64,000 nt of DNA from Oceanobacillus sp. CFH 90083 (GCF_009389585.1 NZ_VIYG01000002.1:124001-188000); one strand, 5' to 3'. Positions 19,556-29,023 are shown, numbered from the stretch's first letter. Notes: generated by a model from the letters alone, not told the origin. Numbers and translations: made by a program.

Positions 19556-19921
19556 CTACCATTTTGCAAGATAATCAAGGTCTATTCCGATTCGTTTGCC
19601 TGCCAGAATACTTGCCAGAGCTTTCTTTGGTGTGGCGGCAACCTCACGAAATTCACTGCTTACATAAATATGCTCTGCGTGTGGTAATTCTCTCGCCAGC
19701 TGCTTCCTGAGCTTCATTCCTGAATCATCCTCGTCTACAAGGATAAATACCTCTGTCTCATCTAAATGATAATGCTCTAACAGCTCTTCAAATTTTCCAA
19801 CGCCTATGGTTCCATTTGTACAAACAATGGTGATGGTATTATCGTCAAGAATTTTTTCTAAATGCTTTTTATCAGATAACCCTTCAACGATTATGACTTT
19901 ATTGTAATCATCTTCCATCAT
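19556..19921 (-). CDS. yusF: Toprim-domain protein YusF
   Basis: 121 aa from ATG 19921, nine bases after GGAG; the frame extends further upstream into the palindromic repeat, which is not protein-like. A single Toprim domain is seen: VIIVEGLSDKKHL (catalytic Glu), TNGTIG and FILVDEDDSG (DxD). Such small Toprim proteins (also called RNase M5-like or DnaG-related) bind metal and act on nucleic acids; the exact role is unknown. Confidence 0.85.
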   Translation of the reverse strand: MMEDDYNKVIIVEGLSDKKHLEKILDDNTITIVCTNGTIGVGKFEELLEHYHLDETEVFILVDEDDSGMKLRKQLARELPHAEHIYVSSEFREVAATPKKALASILAGKRIGIDLDYLAKW

Positions 19922-19986
19922 CGTTTTGCACTCCTTATCGCAGCAAATAGGCTGAACATCCTTTAACATCATCCGATAACCGGGGA

Positions 19987-20033
19987 TGTTCAAAAAGTTC
20001 AATTGATCGTACTTTTTGAACATGCACTAATAT
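19987..20033 (-). repeat. GTTCAAAAA palindromic repeat, copy 2 (upstream of yusF)
   Basis: Arms TGTTCAAAAAGT (19987-19998) and ACTTTTTGAACA (20011-20022) followed by TGCACTAATAT, which resembles the flank of copy 1 (CATACTAATAT). Like copy 1 it lies just upstream of a minus-strand gene. Confidence 0.6.
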
Positions 20034-20059
20034 GCTTTTTCTATATTATATGAAAAGAA

Positions 20060-20104
20060 AAGAGCTAACTATACACGAATGTGGAAAAGTTAGCCCTTTT
20101 TCAC
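20060..20104. terminator. Hairpin with T-run upstream of yusF
   Basis: GCTAAC (20064-20069) pairs with GTTAGC (20089-20094), followed by CCCTTTTTC on the plus strand; on the minus strand the loop is followed by TCTTTTCTTTTC. It may end the gcvH-side transcript or be a leader element. Confidence 0.5.
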
Positions 20105-20161
20105 CTTTTTTAGAGCCTTTTTAAAAAATCCAGATAAAGAACCTGTCCTTTTCATTGTTTC

Positions 20162-20368
20162 TCGCAGTGTAAGCAGGCTGTAAGACTCCCACTTCAAGCA
20201 TTGAGGAGAATCAAAAATTTTGAGTAGGGGTCTAACAGCAATAACGGTCCGATTGGTTCTAGGCCTTAGGGAGACCGTTTTTTTGGTCATATCTCTTAGG
20301 CGCATGCCCTTGTGAAACTATCATTCTCAGGGGATGACCCCCCTTCACTGAATGAAGTTTCACTTTAT
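20162..20368 (-). mobile_element. Short non-autonomous IS200/IS605-like element, copy A
   Basis: Ends match copies at 43392-43500 and 45709-45793. On the minus strand it begins ATAAAGTGAAACTTCATTC and ends near TTACACTGCGA, with GTGGGAGTCTTACAGCC before the end. The interior, with GC-rich pairing blocks (about 20230-20330), resembles the right-end or omega-RNA type part of IS605 elements rather than protein-coding DNA. No transposase is present. Family assignment is tentative. Confidence 0.5.
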
Positions 20369-20391
20369 AAAAAATAGGTGCAATGTTTATA

Positions 20392-20772
20392 TTATTCTTC
20401 TATAAATTCCTGGTATGCTTCCGCATCTAATAACTTCTCTAAGTCATCTTCATTCTCGAGCTCTACAACAATCATCCATGCTTTTTCATGCGGTGATTCA
20501 TTCACAAGCTCTGGACTGTCCTCCAGCTCCTCGTTCACTTCGACTACTTTCCCGCTTACCGGAGCATATAGCTCAGATACCGTTTTAACAGATTCTACAC
20601 TTCCAAATGGCTCTTCCAGCTCAATCGAATCTCCAACTTCCGGTAATTCCACAAAAACAATATCACCCAGCTCATCTTGTGCAAAGTCTGTTATCCCAAT
20701 ACGAACTTTTCCATCTTCTTGTTTTACCCATTCATGTTCTTTTGAATATAAATAATCCTTTGGCAAGCTCAT
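20392..20772 (-). CDS. gcvH: Glycine cleavage system H protein
   Basis: 126 aa from ATG 20772, seven bases after GGAGGG; the six codons upstream are leader. H protein shuttles the aminomethyl group on a lipoyl arm. The lipoylated lysine is in [11 protein letters not shown] (about residue 63), within a typical GcvH fold starting [15 protein letters not shown]. In B. subtilis relatives GcvH also serves as lipoyl relay. Alone here, without gcvT/gcvP, as in B. subtilis. Confidence 0.96.
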   Translation of the reverse strand: MSLPKDYLYSKEHEWVKQEDGKVRIGITDFAQDELGDIVFVELPEVGDSIELEEPFGSVESVKTVSELYAPVSGKVVEVNEELEDSPELVNESPHEKAWMIVVELENEDDLEKLLDAEAYQEFIEE

Positions 20773-20844
20773 TTCGTATCCCTCCAACAAATCTTTATTT
20801 CTCTTTAACTATACATGGAAGTTTGTTTAAATTCTAGCACTTCC

Positions 20845-21201
20845 TTATTTCCAGACAGATTCATATGTGTCTTCTTTAAATCCGACCGTCACTTGCTTCC
20901 CATCTGTTAAAAGCGGTCTTTTGATCAGCATACCGTCAGAAGCTAAAATCTCTGCCATTTCCTGAGGGGATAAATCATTTATTTTTTCTTTCAGATTCAG
21001 TTCACGATATTTTTTACCGCTTGTATTAAAAAATTTCTTTGCCGGCAAATCGCTTGTTTCCATCCAAGCTAGCAGCTCGCTTGCACTTGGGGGTTCTTCA
21101 ACAATATGAATTGCCTGATAATCTATTTGGTTTTCATCCAGCCATTTTTTCGCATTTCGGCAAGTACCGCATTTGGGATACCAATAAAAAGATAATGTCA
21201 T
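20845..21201 (-). CDS. yusI: ArsC/Spx-family protein, YusI-like
   Basis: 118 aa with the ArsC-like thioredoxin fold. N-terminal CGTC (residues 11-14 in YPKCGTCRNAKKWL), then IKRPLLTDG late, where the Arg is the ArsC-family active-site residue. It follows the yus gene order next to gcvH. It is more likely a thiol-redox protein of unknown target than a true arsenate reductase, as no ars genes are nearby. Confidence 0.85.
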   Translation of the reverse strand: MTLSFYWYPKCGTCRNAKKWLDENQIDYQAIHIVEEPPSASELLAWMETSDLPAKKFFNTSGKKYRELNLKEKINDLSPQEMAEILASDGMLIKRPLLTDGKQVTVGFKEDTYESVWK

Positions 21202-21217
21202 GATTATTCCTCCACTC

Positions 21218-21694
21218 TTACTGCTGTTCTTCTTTAGTCGGCCCCATTACACCAGGCACCTGTAGTCCAGCCTGTCTAAGCAGCACAGTCATTTGACCAC
21301 GGTGATGAATTTGATGGCTTACGAGCATACGCAAAATACTTCCTTTCGGTGCAGGACCGCCAAAGTCAGCCACTTCATTTACGAAAGCTTCATCAGAAAG
21401 TTCTTCCTTTACTTTCTCTACAACGCTTTTTGAGATGACCTCATAAGCTTCTAAAATCTCACTTGCTTTTGTTGGAACATTGTCCGGGTCATACGCAGAT
21501 TTTAAATCTATTCCAACTAAACTCATGAAGAAAACCGGGCTGTTTACTAAATGCCAGCCCAGCCAGCCAAGACTGTTATGACCTTCTACAATAGATTGAT
21601 CCAGTTTATCGTCCTCTAAAGCGTTTAAGACAGCTTTTGTTCCATCGGCAGACTGTGACCATTCTGCTAAAAAATCATTTACAGTTCGATACAT
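21218..21694 (-). CDS. DinB-family protein
   Basis: 158 aa four-helix DinB/YfiT-like protein. The metal-binding histidines are placed as usual: GWLGWHLVNSP (about residue 48) and LVSHQIHHRGQMTVLLR (about 127-131). Members include metal-dependent thiol transferases; the substrate is unknown. Lies 16 bases upstream of the yusI-like gene and is probably co-transcribed. Confidence 0.85.
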   Translation of the reverse strand: MYRTVNDFLAEWSQSADGTKAVLNALEDDKLDQSIVEGHNSLGWLGWHLVNSPVFFMSLVGIDLKSAYDPDNVPTKASEILEAYEVISKSVVEKVKEELSDEAFVNEVADFGGPAPKGSILRMLVSHQIHHRGQMTVLLRQAGLQVPGVMGPTKEEQQ

Positions 21695-21891
21695 ACTTGC
21701 CCCTCCCTAATTTGTTGTTTCCTTTTATTTAGCGTACCACGAAACTTTAGCTTTAATCCAATATATTGAATTATTTTTGCTAAAATTTCAGGCCGTTTTT
21801 AGATAGTTTAAAATGACAGGTCAATTAGTTATTAGGTACAATAATGAATAGATTTATGCTAGATGTAAACTAAAGAAAGGAACCTATGTGA

Positions 21892-22689
21892 ATGACATTA
21901 AAAGCTTTCCAGAATAAGTGCGCTGCCATTGCAGAAAATAAGACATTTACAAATATCATTATTGGACTGATTTTACTAAATGCTATTATTGTAGGTTTAG
22001 AAACATATCCCGTCATTAACCAGCGCTATACGGATTACCTTTATTGGGCGGATGTTGTACTGCTTTCTATTTTTACCATTGAAATTATTATCCGGATCAT
22101 CGGCAGCTCCTCACTTGTCCATTTTTTCAAAAACCCATGGAATATATTTGATTTTGTTATTGTAACTGCCAGTATTCTATTTGTTGGTTCTAATTATGTG
22201 ATTGTTCTGCGTATTTTTAGAATACTGCGGGTGCTTCGGGCCATTTCGATTATTCCTTCGTTGCGAAAAATGGTCAATGCACTGCTATTAACGATTCCCT
22301 CAATGGGAAATATCATGATTTTGCTGGCCATTTTCTTTTACATGTATGCCGTTATTGGTACCATGCTATTTCAGTCCATTGCTCCAGACCATTTCGGGTC
22401 GCTTCATCGGACCTTACTGACATTATTCCAGATTCTTACCCTTGATTCCTGGGCAACCGGAGTGATGTATCCTATTTTAGAAGAAACAAGAATAGCCTTA
22501 ATCTACTTTCTTTCATTTATCCTGATCGGTGCATTTGTCATTGTTAATTTATTTGTCGGAGTTATCGTAAATAATGTAGAAGAAGCAAATCGGGAGAACC
22601 AGCCTACGCCGACTGATTTAAAACTGGAAGCAATGGAGAATGAGCTGAAGGAAATCAAAGCTTTGTTAAAAGAAAGAGATACAAAGTGA
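21892..22689 (+). CDS. One-domain voltage-gated cation channel (NaChBac-like)
   Basis: 265 aa with six membrane segments: S1 near residues 20-38, an S4 sensor VLRIFRILRVLRAISIIPSLRK with arginines every third residue (about 104-125, quoted as VLRIFRILRVLRA), a pore loop and S6, then a C-terminal coiled coil ending KEIKALLKERD. The selectivity filter reads TLDSWATG where NaChBac has TLESWASG, so the ring of four Glu would be four Asp. ATG 21892 follows GAAAGGAA. It should form a tetramer in the plasma membrane conducting Na+ or, given Asp, possibly Ca2+. Confidence 0.92.
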   Translation: MTLKAFQNKCAAIAENKTFTNIIIGLILLNAIIVGLETYPVINQRYTDYLYWADVVLLSIFTIEIIIRIIGSSSLVHFFKNPWNIFDFVIVTASILFVGSNYVIVLRIFRILRVLRAISIIPSLRKMVNALLLTIPSMGNIMILLAIFFYMYAVIGTMLFQSIAPDHFGSLHRTLLTLFQILTLDSWATGVMYPILEETRIALIYFLSFILIGAFVIVNLFVGVIVNNVEEANRENQPTPTDLKLEAMENELKEIKALLKERDTK

Positions 22690-22800
22690 ACCAAATACAT
22701 CCGTTTTATCATTATGAATTGAGTTAGACTTAAGAAATGTCTATTGATTTTTTCATTTGTAAAATTATCTAATAAAATACTAGATTTAGAGGGGATTAAC

Positions 22801-23361
22801 GTGAAACAAATCGAAGCAATCTTTTTAGATCGAGATGGAACAATTGGCGGGGATGATAAGGTTCACTATCCTGGTAAATTTGAACTTTTTCCATATGTAG
22901 AAGAGGAAATCAAGCGATTAAAAAAAGACAATATAAAAATCTTCTCTTTTACAAATCAGCCTGGAATTTCAAAAGGGTTAGCCCAAAGAAAGGATTTCGT
23001 ACAGGAATTAAAAGGTTTTGGTTTCAATGATGTATATATCTGTCCGCACAGACATGATGAAGGATGTTCTTGCAGAAAACCGAATGCAGGTATGTTAATG
23101 GAAGCACAGCAAAAACATGAATTGATGCTTGAAAACTGCGTCGTTATAGGTGATCGATGGAGTGATATAGTTGCTGCAACCAAGGTGGGATGTATTAAAA
23201 TTCTGGTGCAAACTGGGGCTGGAAAATCTGCACTAAATGAACATTTTGATAAATTAAATGATGTTCACATTGATTATATAGCCAATGATTTTCAAGACGC
23301 TATAAGTTGGGTGTACAGTAATTTCACTATAAGCAATGCTTATAACTCAAACAGAAAATGA
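22801..23361 (+). CDS. HAD-family hydrolase (histidinol/heptose phosphatase subclass, HAD-IIIA)
   Basis: 186 aa from GTG 22801, chosen for GAGGGG ten bases upstream; the frame opens earlier. HAD motifs: IFLDRDGTIGG (nucleophile and acid Asp, about residues 8-18), FSFTNQPGISKG (motif II, about 55-66), the Cys/His zinc loop CPHRHDEGCSCRKP (about 92-105) and VVIGDRWSDI (motif IV). This resembles GmhB-type phosphatases; the substrate is unknown and no heptose genes are in view. Confidence 0.85.
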   Translation: MKQIEAIFLDRDGTIGGDDKVHYPGKFELFPYVEEEIKRLKKDNIKIFSFTNQPGISKGLAQRKDFVQELKGFGFNDVYICPHRHDEGCSCRKPNAGMLMEAQQKHELMLENCVVIGDRWSDIVAATKVGCIKILVQTGAGKSALNEHFDKLNDVHIDYIANDFQDAISWVYSNFTISNAYNSNRK

Positions 23362-23507
23362 TTAAACTTTATTCCAAAGTTGGAAAACTTGGTTGTCATC
23401 AGGATTTTAGATGACAATTCTAGTTGGGACCGCGATTACTCGCCCCATCAAAACCGTTGCACTTATGCAGCCGAAAGTTTGGGAAAGTTTAAACTTTCTT
23501 AACTGCC

Positions 23508-23558
23508 AAAAGAGATTGTCGTAAAATGCATATTATACATTTTACGACAATCTCTTTT
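23508..23558. terminator. Bidirectional terminator between the HAD gene and fadE
   Basis: Near-perfect 19-20-bp stem: AAGAGATTGTCGTAAAATG (about 23510-23528) with CATTTTACGACAATCTCTT (about 23538-23556), T-run on the right and A-run on the left. It serves convergent genes. The 145 bases before it (23362-23507) hold nothing recognised. Confidence 0.85.
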
Positions 23559-23565
23559 CAATTTA

Positions 23566-25353
23566 TCAGACAATATATTTTTCTTCTTCAATAATCTTCG
23601 CTGCAATTTCACGTTTCTTTTTAACCACATTGATTGGCGTATATCTGGTCAGCTTACGTAAGGAGGACAGCATCACACGCAAGGTATCTCCTTCTTCGGC
23701 TGTGATTAGAATTTCTTTGGCTGCCGCTTCCATTCTGTTAAATGCTTCCTGTACATACACTTCTGTATACAATAATTTTTGCTGTGCCTTTTCTAATCCT
23801 GCCTTCGAAATAGCTTTTTCTGTTCGCAGAATGGCTGACTCCATATTAAATACTTCCGCTGTCATATCTGCTAATCTGACGAGAATTTCCTGTTCACGGT
23901 CTAATTTTTTGCCATATTTCTGCGCTGCTAAACCTGCCCCCAGTAAGATTAGTTTTTTCGCATTCTTTAATAAATATTTTTCTTGATCTAAAGCCTCTGT
24001 GCCTACTTCCTCTGGCATCATCATCATTAATTCTTCCTGCAGCCCTTGTGCTTTTGTCAGCAGCGGCAGCTCCCCTTTTAACGCTTTTTTCAATAGCGTT
24101 CCTGGTACAAGCAGGCGGTTGATTTCATTTGTTCCTTCAAAAATACGGTTAATACGTGAATCACGATAAATGCGCTCTACTTCATATTCTTGCATAAAAC
24201 CGTATCCGCCATGGAGCTGAACTGCTTCATCTACGGCATAATCCAGTAATTCGGAAACCGTAAATTTCGCCATGGAACATTCAATTTGATATTCAGCAAT
24301 TGCTCTGGCCACTTCACGCCCATCCTGCAGCTGTTCATCGGATAAGGAACCCATCCGCTGTTCAAATAATCCAACAATGCGATAAACAGCACTTTCATTT
24401 GCATAAAGTTTCGAAGCAATCGTTGCCAGTTTTTCTTGTGTCAGCGAAAAGCTTGAAATTGGTGTTTGAAATTGCTTGCGCTCATTTGCATATTTCACGG
24501 CTAATTCTAGCGTACGCTTGGATGCTCCTATTCCCCCGACAGCCAGCTTATAACGGCCGACATTCAAAATATTAAAAGCAATCACATGTCCGCGGCCTTT
24601 TTCTCCAAGCAGATTTTCTACCGGTACTTCTGCATCTTCTAAGACCAGTGTTCTTGTAGAAGAGCTTTTGATTCCCATTTTCTTCTCTTCCGGGCCAGTG
24701 GATACACCCGGGTATTCTCTTTCCACAATAAAGGCGCTGAAATGCTCACCGTCAATTTTAGCGTAGACGATAAAGACATCCGCAAAAGCAGAGTTGGTGA
24801 TCCACTGCTTTTCGCCATTTAAAATATAATGCGTGCCGGCTTCGTTTAGTTTGGCTGTTGCTTTTGCTCCAAGTGCATCAGACCCCGAACTCGGCTCTGT
24901 CAGTGCATACGCAGCAATCAACTCGCCGGTTGCTAATTTAGGAAGATATTTTTCTTTCTGCTCTTCATTTCCAAAGAAAACGATCGGCAGCGAACCGATT
25001 CCAACATGTGCGCCATGCGTAATAGAGAAACCGCCTGCGCGGGAAAACTTCTCAGCAATTAACGAAGAGCTGATTTTATCCAATGCCAGACCGCCATATG
25101 CTTCTGGAACATCCGCACCTAATAAACCTAATTCTCCGGCTTTTTTCAGCAAATCAACGGAATGCTCAAATTCTTGATTTTCCAGATTATCTATTTTAGG
25201 AACGACTTCTCCCAATACAAAATCCTCCGTTGTTTTCGCAATCATCTTGTGTTCATCTGTAAAATCTTCCGGTGTAATCATATCTTCTGCTGTAATATCC
25301 TCGACTAAAAAACCGCCGCCCTTAAATAATCTTTCTTTTGTTTCACTCATCAT
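23566..25353 (-). CDS. fadE: Acyl-CoA dehydrogenase FadE
   Basis: 595 aa flavin-dependent acyl-CoA dehydrogenase, first oxidation of fatty-acid beta-oxidation, matching B. subtilis FadE (YusJ). Seen: ALTEPSSGSDALG (about residues 152-164), WITNSAFADVF, the ELLDYAVDEAVQLHGGYGF region in part (QLHGGYGFMQEYEVER) and YRDSRINRIFEGTNEINR (about 395-412). About 170 extra C-terminal residues are usual for this subclass. Last gene of fadNAE. Confidence 0.95.
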   Translation of the reverse strand: MMSETKERLFKGGGFLVEDITAEDMITPEDFTDEHKMIAKTTEDFVLGEVVPKIDNLENQEFEHSVDLLKKAGELGLLGADVPEAYGGLALDKISSSLIAEKFSRAGGFSITHGAHVGIGSLPIVFFGNEEQKEKYLPKLATGELIAAYALTEPSSGSDALGAKATAKLNEAGTHYILNGEKQWITNSAFADVFIVYAKIDGEHFSAFIVEREYPGVSTGPEEKKMGIKSSSTRTLVLEDAEVPVENLLGEKGRGHVIAFNILNVGRYKLAVGGIGASKRTLELAVKYANERKQFQTPISSFSLTQEKLATIASKLYANESAVYRIVGLFEQRMGSLSDEQLQDGREVARAIAEYQIECSMAKFTVSELLDYAVDEAVQLHGGYGFMQEYEVERIYRDSRINRIFEGTNEINRLLVPGTLLKKALKGELPLLTKAQGLQEELMMMMPEEVGTEALDQEKYLLKNAKKLILLGAGLAAQKYGKKLDREQEILVRLADMTAEVFNMESAILRTEKAISKAGLEKAQQKLLYTEVYVQEAFNRMEAAAKEILITAEEGDTLRVMLSSLRKLTRYTPINVVKKKREIAAKIIEEEKYIV

Positions 25354-25374
25354 AAATTCCCCTTTTCAAATAGA

Positions 25375-26550
25375 TTATAGAAGTTCAAATACTCCAGCTG
25401 CTCCCATACCGCCGCCAATACACATCGTTACAATTCCAAATTGTTCGTTTCTCCGCTTCATTTCATGCATTAAGCTGACTGTCAGCTTTGTTCCTGTACA
25501 GCCGAGCGGATGCCCTAACGCAATCGCTCCACCATTTACATTCACTTTATCTGCATCCAGATCTAATGCCCTGATCACCCGGAGTGCCTGTGATGCGAAA
25601 GCTTCATTTAATTCAATCAAGCCGATATCAGAAAGTTCGAGCCCAGCCATCTTCACAGCCTTGGGGATAGCCTCCACCGGACCGACTCCCATAATTTCCG
25701 GCGCCACGCCAGCTACAGCGAAGGAACGGAATTTCAAAATTGGCGTTAGCCCTTCCTCCTCTGCTTTTTCTTTATCCATTAATAGAACGGAAGCGGCTCC
25801 ATCGCTCATTTGGGAAGCATTTCCGGCCGTTACGCTTCCTTTTATATGAAAGGCCGGGCGTAGTGTACGTAATGTCTCTATATTCGTTCCCGCACGTACA
25901 CCCTCATCCATGTCAAAGAAAAAGGATTTTTCTTCAATTTTGTTATTCTTTCCGACAAAGCGCTCTTTCACTTCGACAGGAACAATTTCATCCTTAAACA
26001 GACCTTTCTCGATTGCCTTGGCAGCACGCGCATGACTCTGTACGGCAAAGGCATCCTGATCGTCTCTGGAAATGTCAAAGCGATTTGCCACTTCCTCTGC
26101 TGTATGCCCCATATTCATATAGTATTTCGGTGCATTGGCAACCAAGGTTGGATTGGGTTTAATGACATGCCCGCCCATTGGAATCATTGACATTGACTCT
26201 GCCCCGCCGGCAATAATTGCATCTGCTGCACCAACCATAATCCGTTCCGCACCATAAGCAATCGTTTGTAACCCTGACGCACAGTAGCGATTTACCGTAA
26301 TGCCCGGCACGTCATGGCTTAAACCAGCCAGTCCGGCAATATTCCGTGCCATATTCATCCCTTGCTCTGCTTCCGGCATTGCACATCCAATAATCACGTC
26401 ATCTATCGGACCTTGATAATTACCAGCTCTTTTCAAGGTTTCTTTTACAGTAAGCGCCGCCAAATCATCTGGTCTGACATCCTTTAATGATCCTTTATTT
26501 GCTTTTCCTACCGGTGTCCTGACACCAGCTACTATCACTGCTTCCTTCAC
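25375..26550 (-). CDS. fadA: Acetyl-CoA C-acyltransferase (3-ketoacyl-CoA thiolase) FadA
   Basis: 391 aa thiolase. Nucleophilic Cys in NRYCASGLQTIAYGAE (about residue 91), His in ELNEAFASQAL, then GGAIALGHPLGCTGTK (about 341-356) and CIGGGMGAAGVFELL with the second active Cys (about 377). Cleaves 3-ketoacyl-CoA into acetyl-CoA and shortened acyl-CoA. Between fadN and fadE in one operon. Confidence 0.96.
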   Translation of the reverse strand: MKEAVIVAGVRTPVGKANKGSLKDVRPDDLAALTVKETLKRAGNYQGPIDDVIIGCAMPEAEQGMNMARNIAGLAGLSHDVPGITVNRYCASGLQTIAYGAERIMVGAADAIIAGGAESMSMIPMGGHVIKPNPTLVANAPKYYMNMGHTAEEVANRFDISRDDQDAFAVQSHARAAKAIEKGLFKDEIVPVEVKERFVGKNNKIEEKSFFFDMDEGVRAGTNIETLRTLRPAFHIKGSVTAGNASQMSDGAASVLLMDKEKAEEEGLTPILKFRSFAVAGVAPEIMGVGPVEAIPKAVKMAGLELSDIGLIELNEAFASQALRVIRALDLDADKVNVNGGAIALGHPLGCTGTKLTVSLMHEMKRRNEQFGIVTMCIGGGMGAAGVFELL

Positions 26551-26589
26551 GGACGTATCCTCCTTTAAATGCGTTTTCCTTTTTAGATG

Positions 26590-28983
26590 TCAATTACGTA
26601 ATGGCTTTCCTTTTACGAGCATATGCTGCATTCGCTGCTGTGTCAGCGGTTCTGTAATCAGGCTTAAGAATGCTTCTCTTTCTAAATCCAGCATGACCTG
26701 CTCATCAATCTCTGCCCCCTCTTTTATTCTTCCGCCCGACAATACATAAGCAAGCTTTTCCGCAATTTTCAAATCATGCTCCGAAGCATAGCCGCTGTAA
26801 TATAACGATTTAGCTCCCATCACCATTGCTGCATAGCCTGCTTCTCCGACAACCGGAATCTTTTCCCGGGCAGGCTTCTCATATCCTTCATTGAATAGAG
26901 ACAATACACGTTTTTTTGCATCATAGAGAACATGATCCGGATTCTTGCTGATACGGTCATTTTTATTCAGATAACCGTTTTCCATTGCTTCTTTTGCAGA
27001 GGTTGATACTTTTGCCGTTGCTACTTTTTCAAACACATCATTGGCAACCTTGGTTAAATCAACAGACACACCTTCAGGGAGATTACGGAGCTCTTTTAAA
27101 TAAAGCTCTTTTGTGCCTCCGCCTCCAGGGATAAGTCCGACACCAAACTCGACCAGCCCCATATAAGTTTCTGGTGAAGCCTGAATCGCAGCAGCCGGCA
27201 AGGATACCTCTGCACCGCCGCCTAATGTCATATTAAATGGCGCAATAACCACTGGTTTGTCGGCATATTTAATATTCATCGTCATAGATTGAAATTGACG
27301 GATAACCAAATCTAATTCAAAGATATTATCATCCTGGGCTTCCATCAGCATCATCGCTAAATTGGCCCCGACACAGAAATTTTTTCCCTGATTGCCAATC
27401 ACAAGTCCTTTGTAATTTTTATTTACTTCTTCAATGGACTTATTGACCATCTGGATAATATCAAGTCCAATTGCATTACTTCTTGAATGGAATTCTAATA
27501 AGGCAACGCCATCACCAATATCGATCAGACTCGCACCAGTATTTTTCTTAATAACTCCTTTTTGTTCCTTGATTGCAGCCAGAGATATTTCTTTTTTATT
27601 TACTTCCTTTTGTTGATAAGCATCTTCATGGAAGAAGTAAGTATCTCCCTTTTCCTGTTTATAGAAGGTTTCATTTCCTTCCTCCAGCATATCCAGCACC
27701 CAGCTTGGCACAGCTGCATTTTCATCCTGGATACGTTCGACTGCTTCACTTACCCCGATAGCATCCCAGATTTCAAAAGGGCCTAATTCCCAGCCAAATC
27801 CCCATTTCATTGCATCATCAATCGAAACAACATCATCCGCAATTTCTCCGACTAAATCAGCAGAATACAATAATACGGGCTTCATAATGGACCAGATAAA
27901 ATCGGCAGCTTTATCCCCTTTTTGATTTACAAACGCTTTCATTTTCCTATTTAAGCCTTTTTCCTGTTTAGCTAATTCGACAGCAGTTGTTTTCAATTTC
28001 TTTCTTTCCTGATATTCCAGTGTATGTGGATTCAATTCTACAATCGTTCTATCCTTTTTCTTTTCGTAGAATCCTTTTCCGCTTTTCGCGCCAATCCAGC
28101 CTTTTTCAATCATTTGCTTTAAAAAGTCCGGAACTGTAAAAATTTCCTTCTCTTTCGGATCGGATACATGATCGTAAACATTATTGGCGACATGATAAAA
28201 TGTATCAATACCTACTACATCCAGTGTGCGGAATGTTGCACTTTTTGGTCTGCCAATCAATGGACCCGTAATCGAATCTACTTCTCCGACACTTAAGTTC
28301 TGTTTTTCCATTTCCTGTAACGTTACTAAAAGCCCATAGGTTCCAATCCGGTTCGCAATAAAGTTTGGTGTATCCTTCGCTTCAACAACCCCTTTACCTA
28401 ATACGTCTTCTCCAAAAGTCTTCATAAAAGAAAGCACTTCAGCTTTTGTTTTTTCTGTCGGAATAACCTCTAGTAATTTCAGATAACGCGGCGGATTAAA
28501 AAAGTGCGTACCTAAAAAATGCTCCTGCATATCTTCTGAGGAATCAGCAATCATTGCTTCCACAGAAATTCCTGATGTATTGGAACTAATAATCGTTCCT
28601 TCCCTGCGATGTGCATCGACTTTTTTAAACAGCTCTTTTTTCGCTTCCAGATTCTCGACAATTACCTCAACAATCCAATCTGCCTTTGCCAGCAACGCTA
28701 AATCATCCTCTAAATTAGCAACACGAATCAGATCTAAGCTTTTTTTAGATGTAATTGGCGATGGCTTTTGTTTTATCAGCTTCTGTTTACTTTCACTTCC
28801 AATCCGATTCCTGACCTCTTTGTCTGCTAATGTAAGTCCTTGTTTTTTTTCTTTCTCTGTCAAGGAATCTGGCACTCTGTCAAACATCGTTACGAATAAA
28901 CCTGCATTCGCTAAATGAGCGGCGATACCAGAACCCATCACTCCCGAACCTATTACTGCAACATTTTTAATGGAATATGTCAT
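26590..28983 (-). CDS. fadN: 3-hydroxyacyl-CoA dehydrogenase/enoyl-CoA hydratase FadN
   Basis: 797 aa bifunctional protein with the Bacillus order of domains: NAD-binding VAVIGSGVMGSGIAAHLANAG (quoted as VIGSGVMGSGIA, residues 10-21), HTFFNPPRY-type THFFNPPRYLKLLEVIPT, two C-terminal 3HCDH domains, then the enoyl-CoA hydratase part with NFCVGANLAMM (about 512-522) and ALGGGAE-like TLGGGAEVSLPAAA and GLIPGGGGTKELYL. First gene of fadNAE, directly behind a FadR operator. Confidence 0.96.
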   Translation of the reverse strand: MTYSIKNVAVIGSGVMGSGIAAHLANAGLFVTMFDRVPDSLTEKEKKQGLTLADKEVRNRIGSESKQKLIKQKPSPITSKKSLDLIRVANLEDDLALLAKADWIVEVIVENLEAKKELFKKVDAHRREGTIISSNTSGISVEAMIADSSEDMQEHFLGTHFFNPPRYLKLLEVIPTEKTKAEVLSFMKTFGEDVLGKGVVEAKDTPNFIANRIGTYGLLVTLQEMEKQNLSVGEVDSITGPLIGRPKSATFRTLDVVGIDTFYHVANNVYDHVSDPKEKEIFTVPDFLKQMIEKGWIGAKSGKGFYEKKKDRTIVELNPHTLEYQERKKLKTTAVELAKQEKGLNRKMKAFVNQKGDKAADFIWSIMKPVLLYSADLVGEIADDVVSIDDAMKWGFGWELGPFEIWDAIGVSEAVERIQDENAAVPSWVLDMLEEGNETFYKQEKGDTYFFHEDAYQQKEVNKKEISLAAIKEQKGVIKKNTGASLIDIGDGVALLEFHSRSNAIGLDIIQMVNKSIEEVNKNYKGLVIGNQGKNFCVGANLAMMLMEAQDDNIFELDLVIRQFQSMTMNIKYADKPVVIAPFNMTLGGGAEVSLPAAAIQASPETYMGLVEFGVGLIPGGGGTKELYLKELRNLPEGVSVDLTKVANDVFEKVATAKVSTSAKEAMENGYLNKNDRISKNPDHVLYDAKKRVLSLFNEGYEKPAREKIPVVGEAGYAAMVMGAKSLYYSGYASEHDLKIAEKLAYVLSGGRIKEGAEIDEQVMLDLEREAFLSLITEPLTQQRMQHMLVKGKPLRN

Positions 28984-29005
28984 TTCGCAATCCTCCAGCC
29001 TTTCT

Positions 29006-29023
29006 TGAATGAATACTCATTCA
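29006..29023 (-). promoter_or_regulatory. FadR operator of fadNAE
   Basis: TGAATGAATACTCATTCA is an exact fit, as I recall it, to the Bacillus FadR consensus TGAATGAMTANTCATTCA. It lies 23 bases upstream of the fadN start. A FadR repressor released by long-chain acyl-CoA should bind here. Confidence 0.9.

Noticed and set aside
20090-20305. 71-codon minus-strand ORF (begins MRLRDMTKKT)
   Set aside because: It falls inside short element copy A and covers its paired RNA-like blocks; no ribosome site and no protein-like pattern.
23362-23507. Possible coding fragment after the HAD gene
   Set aside because: Only short frames without start signals; no recognisable motif.
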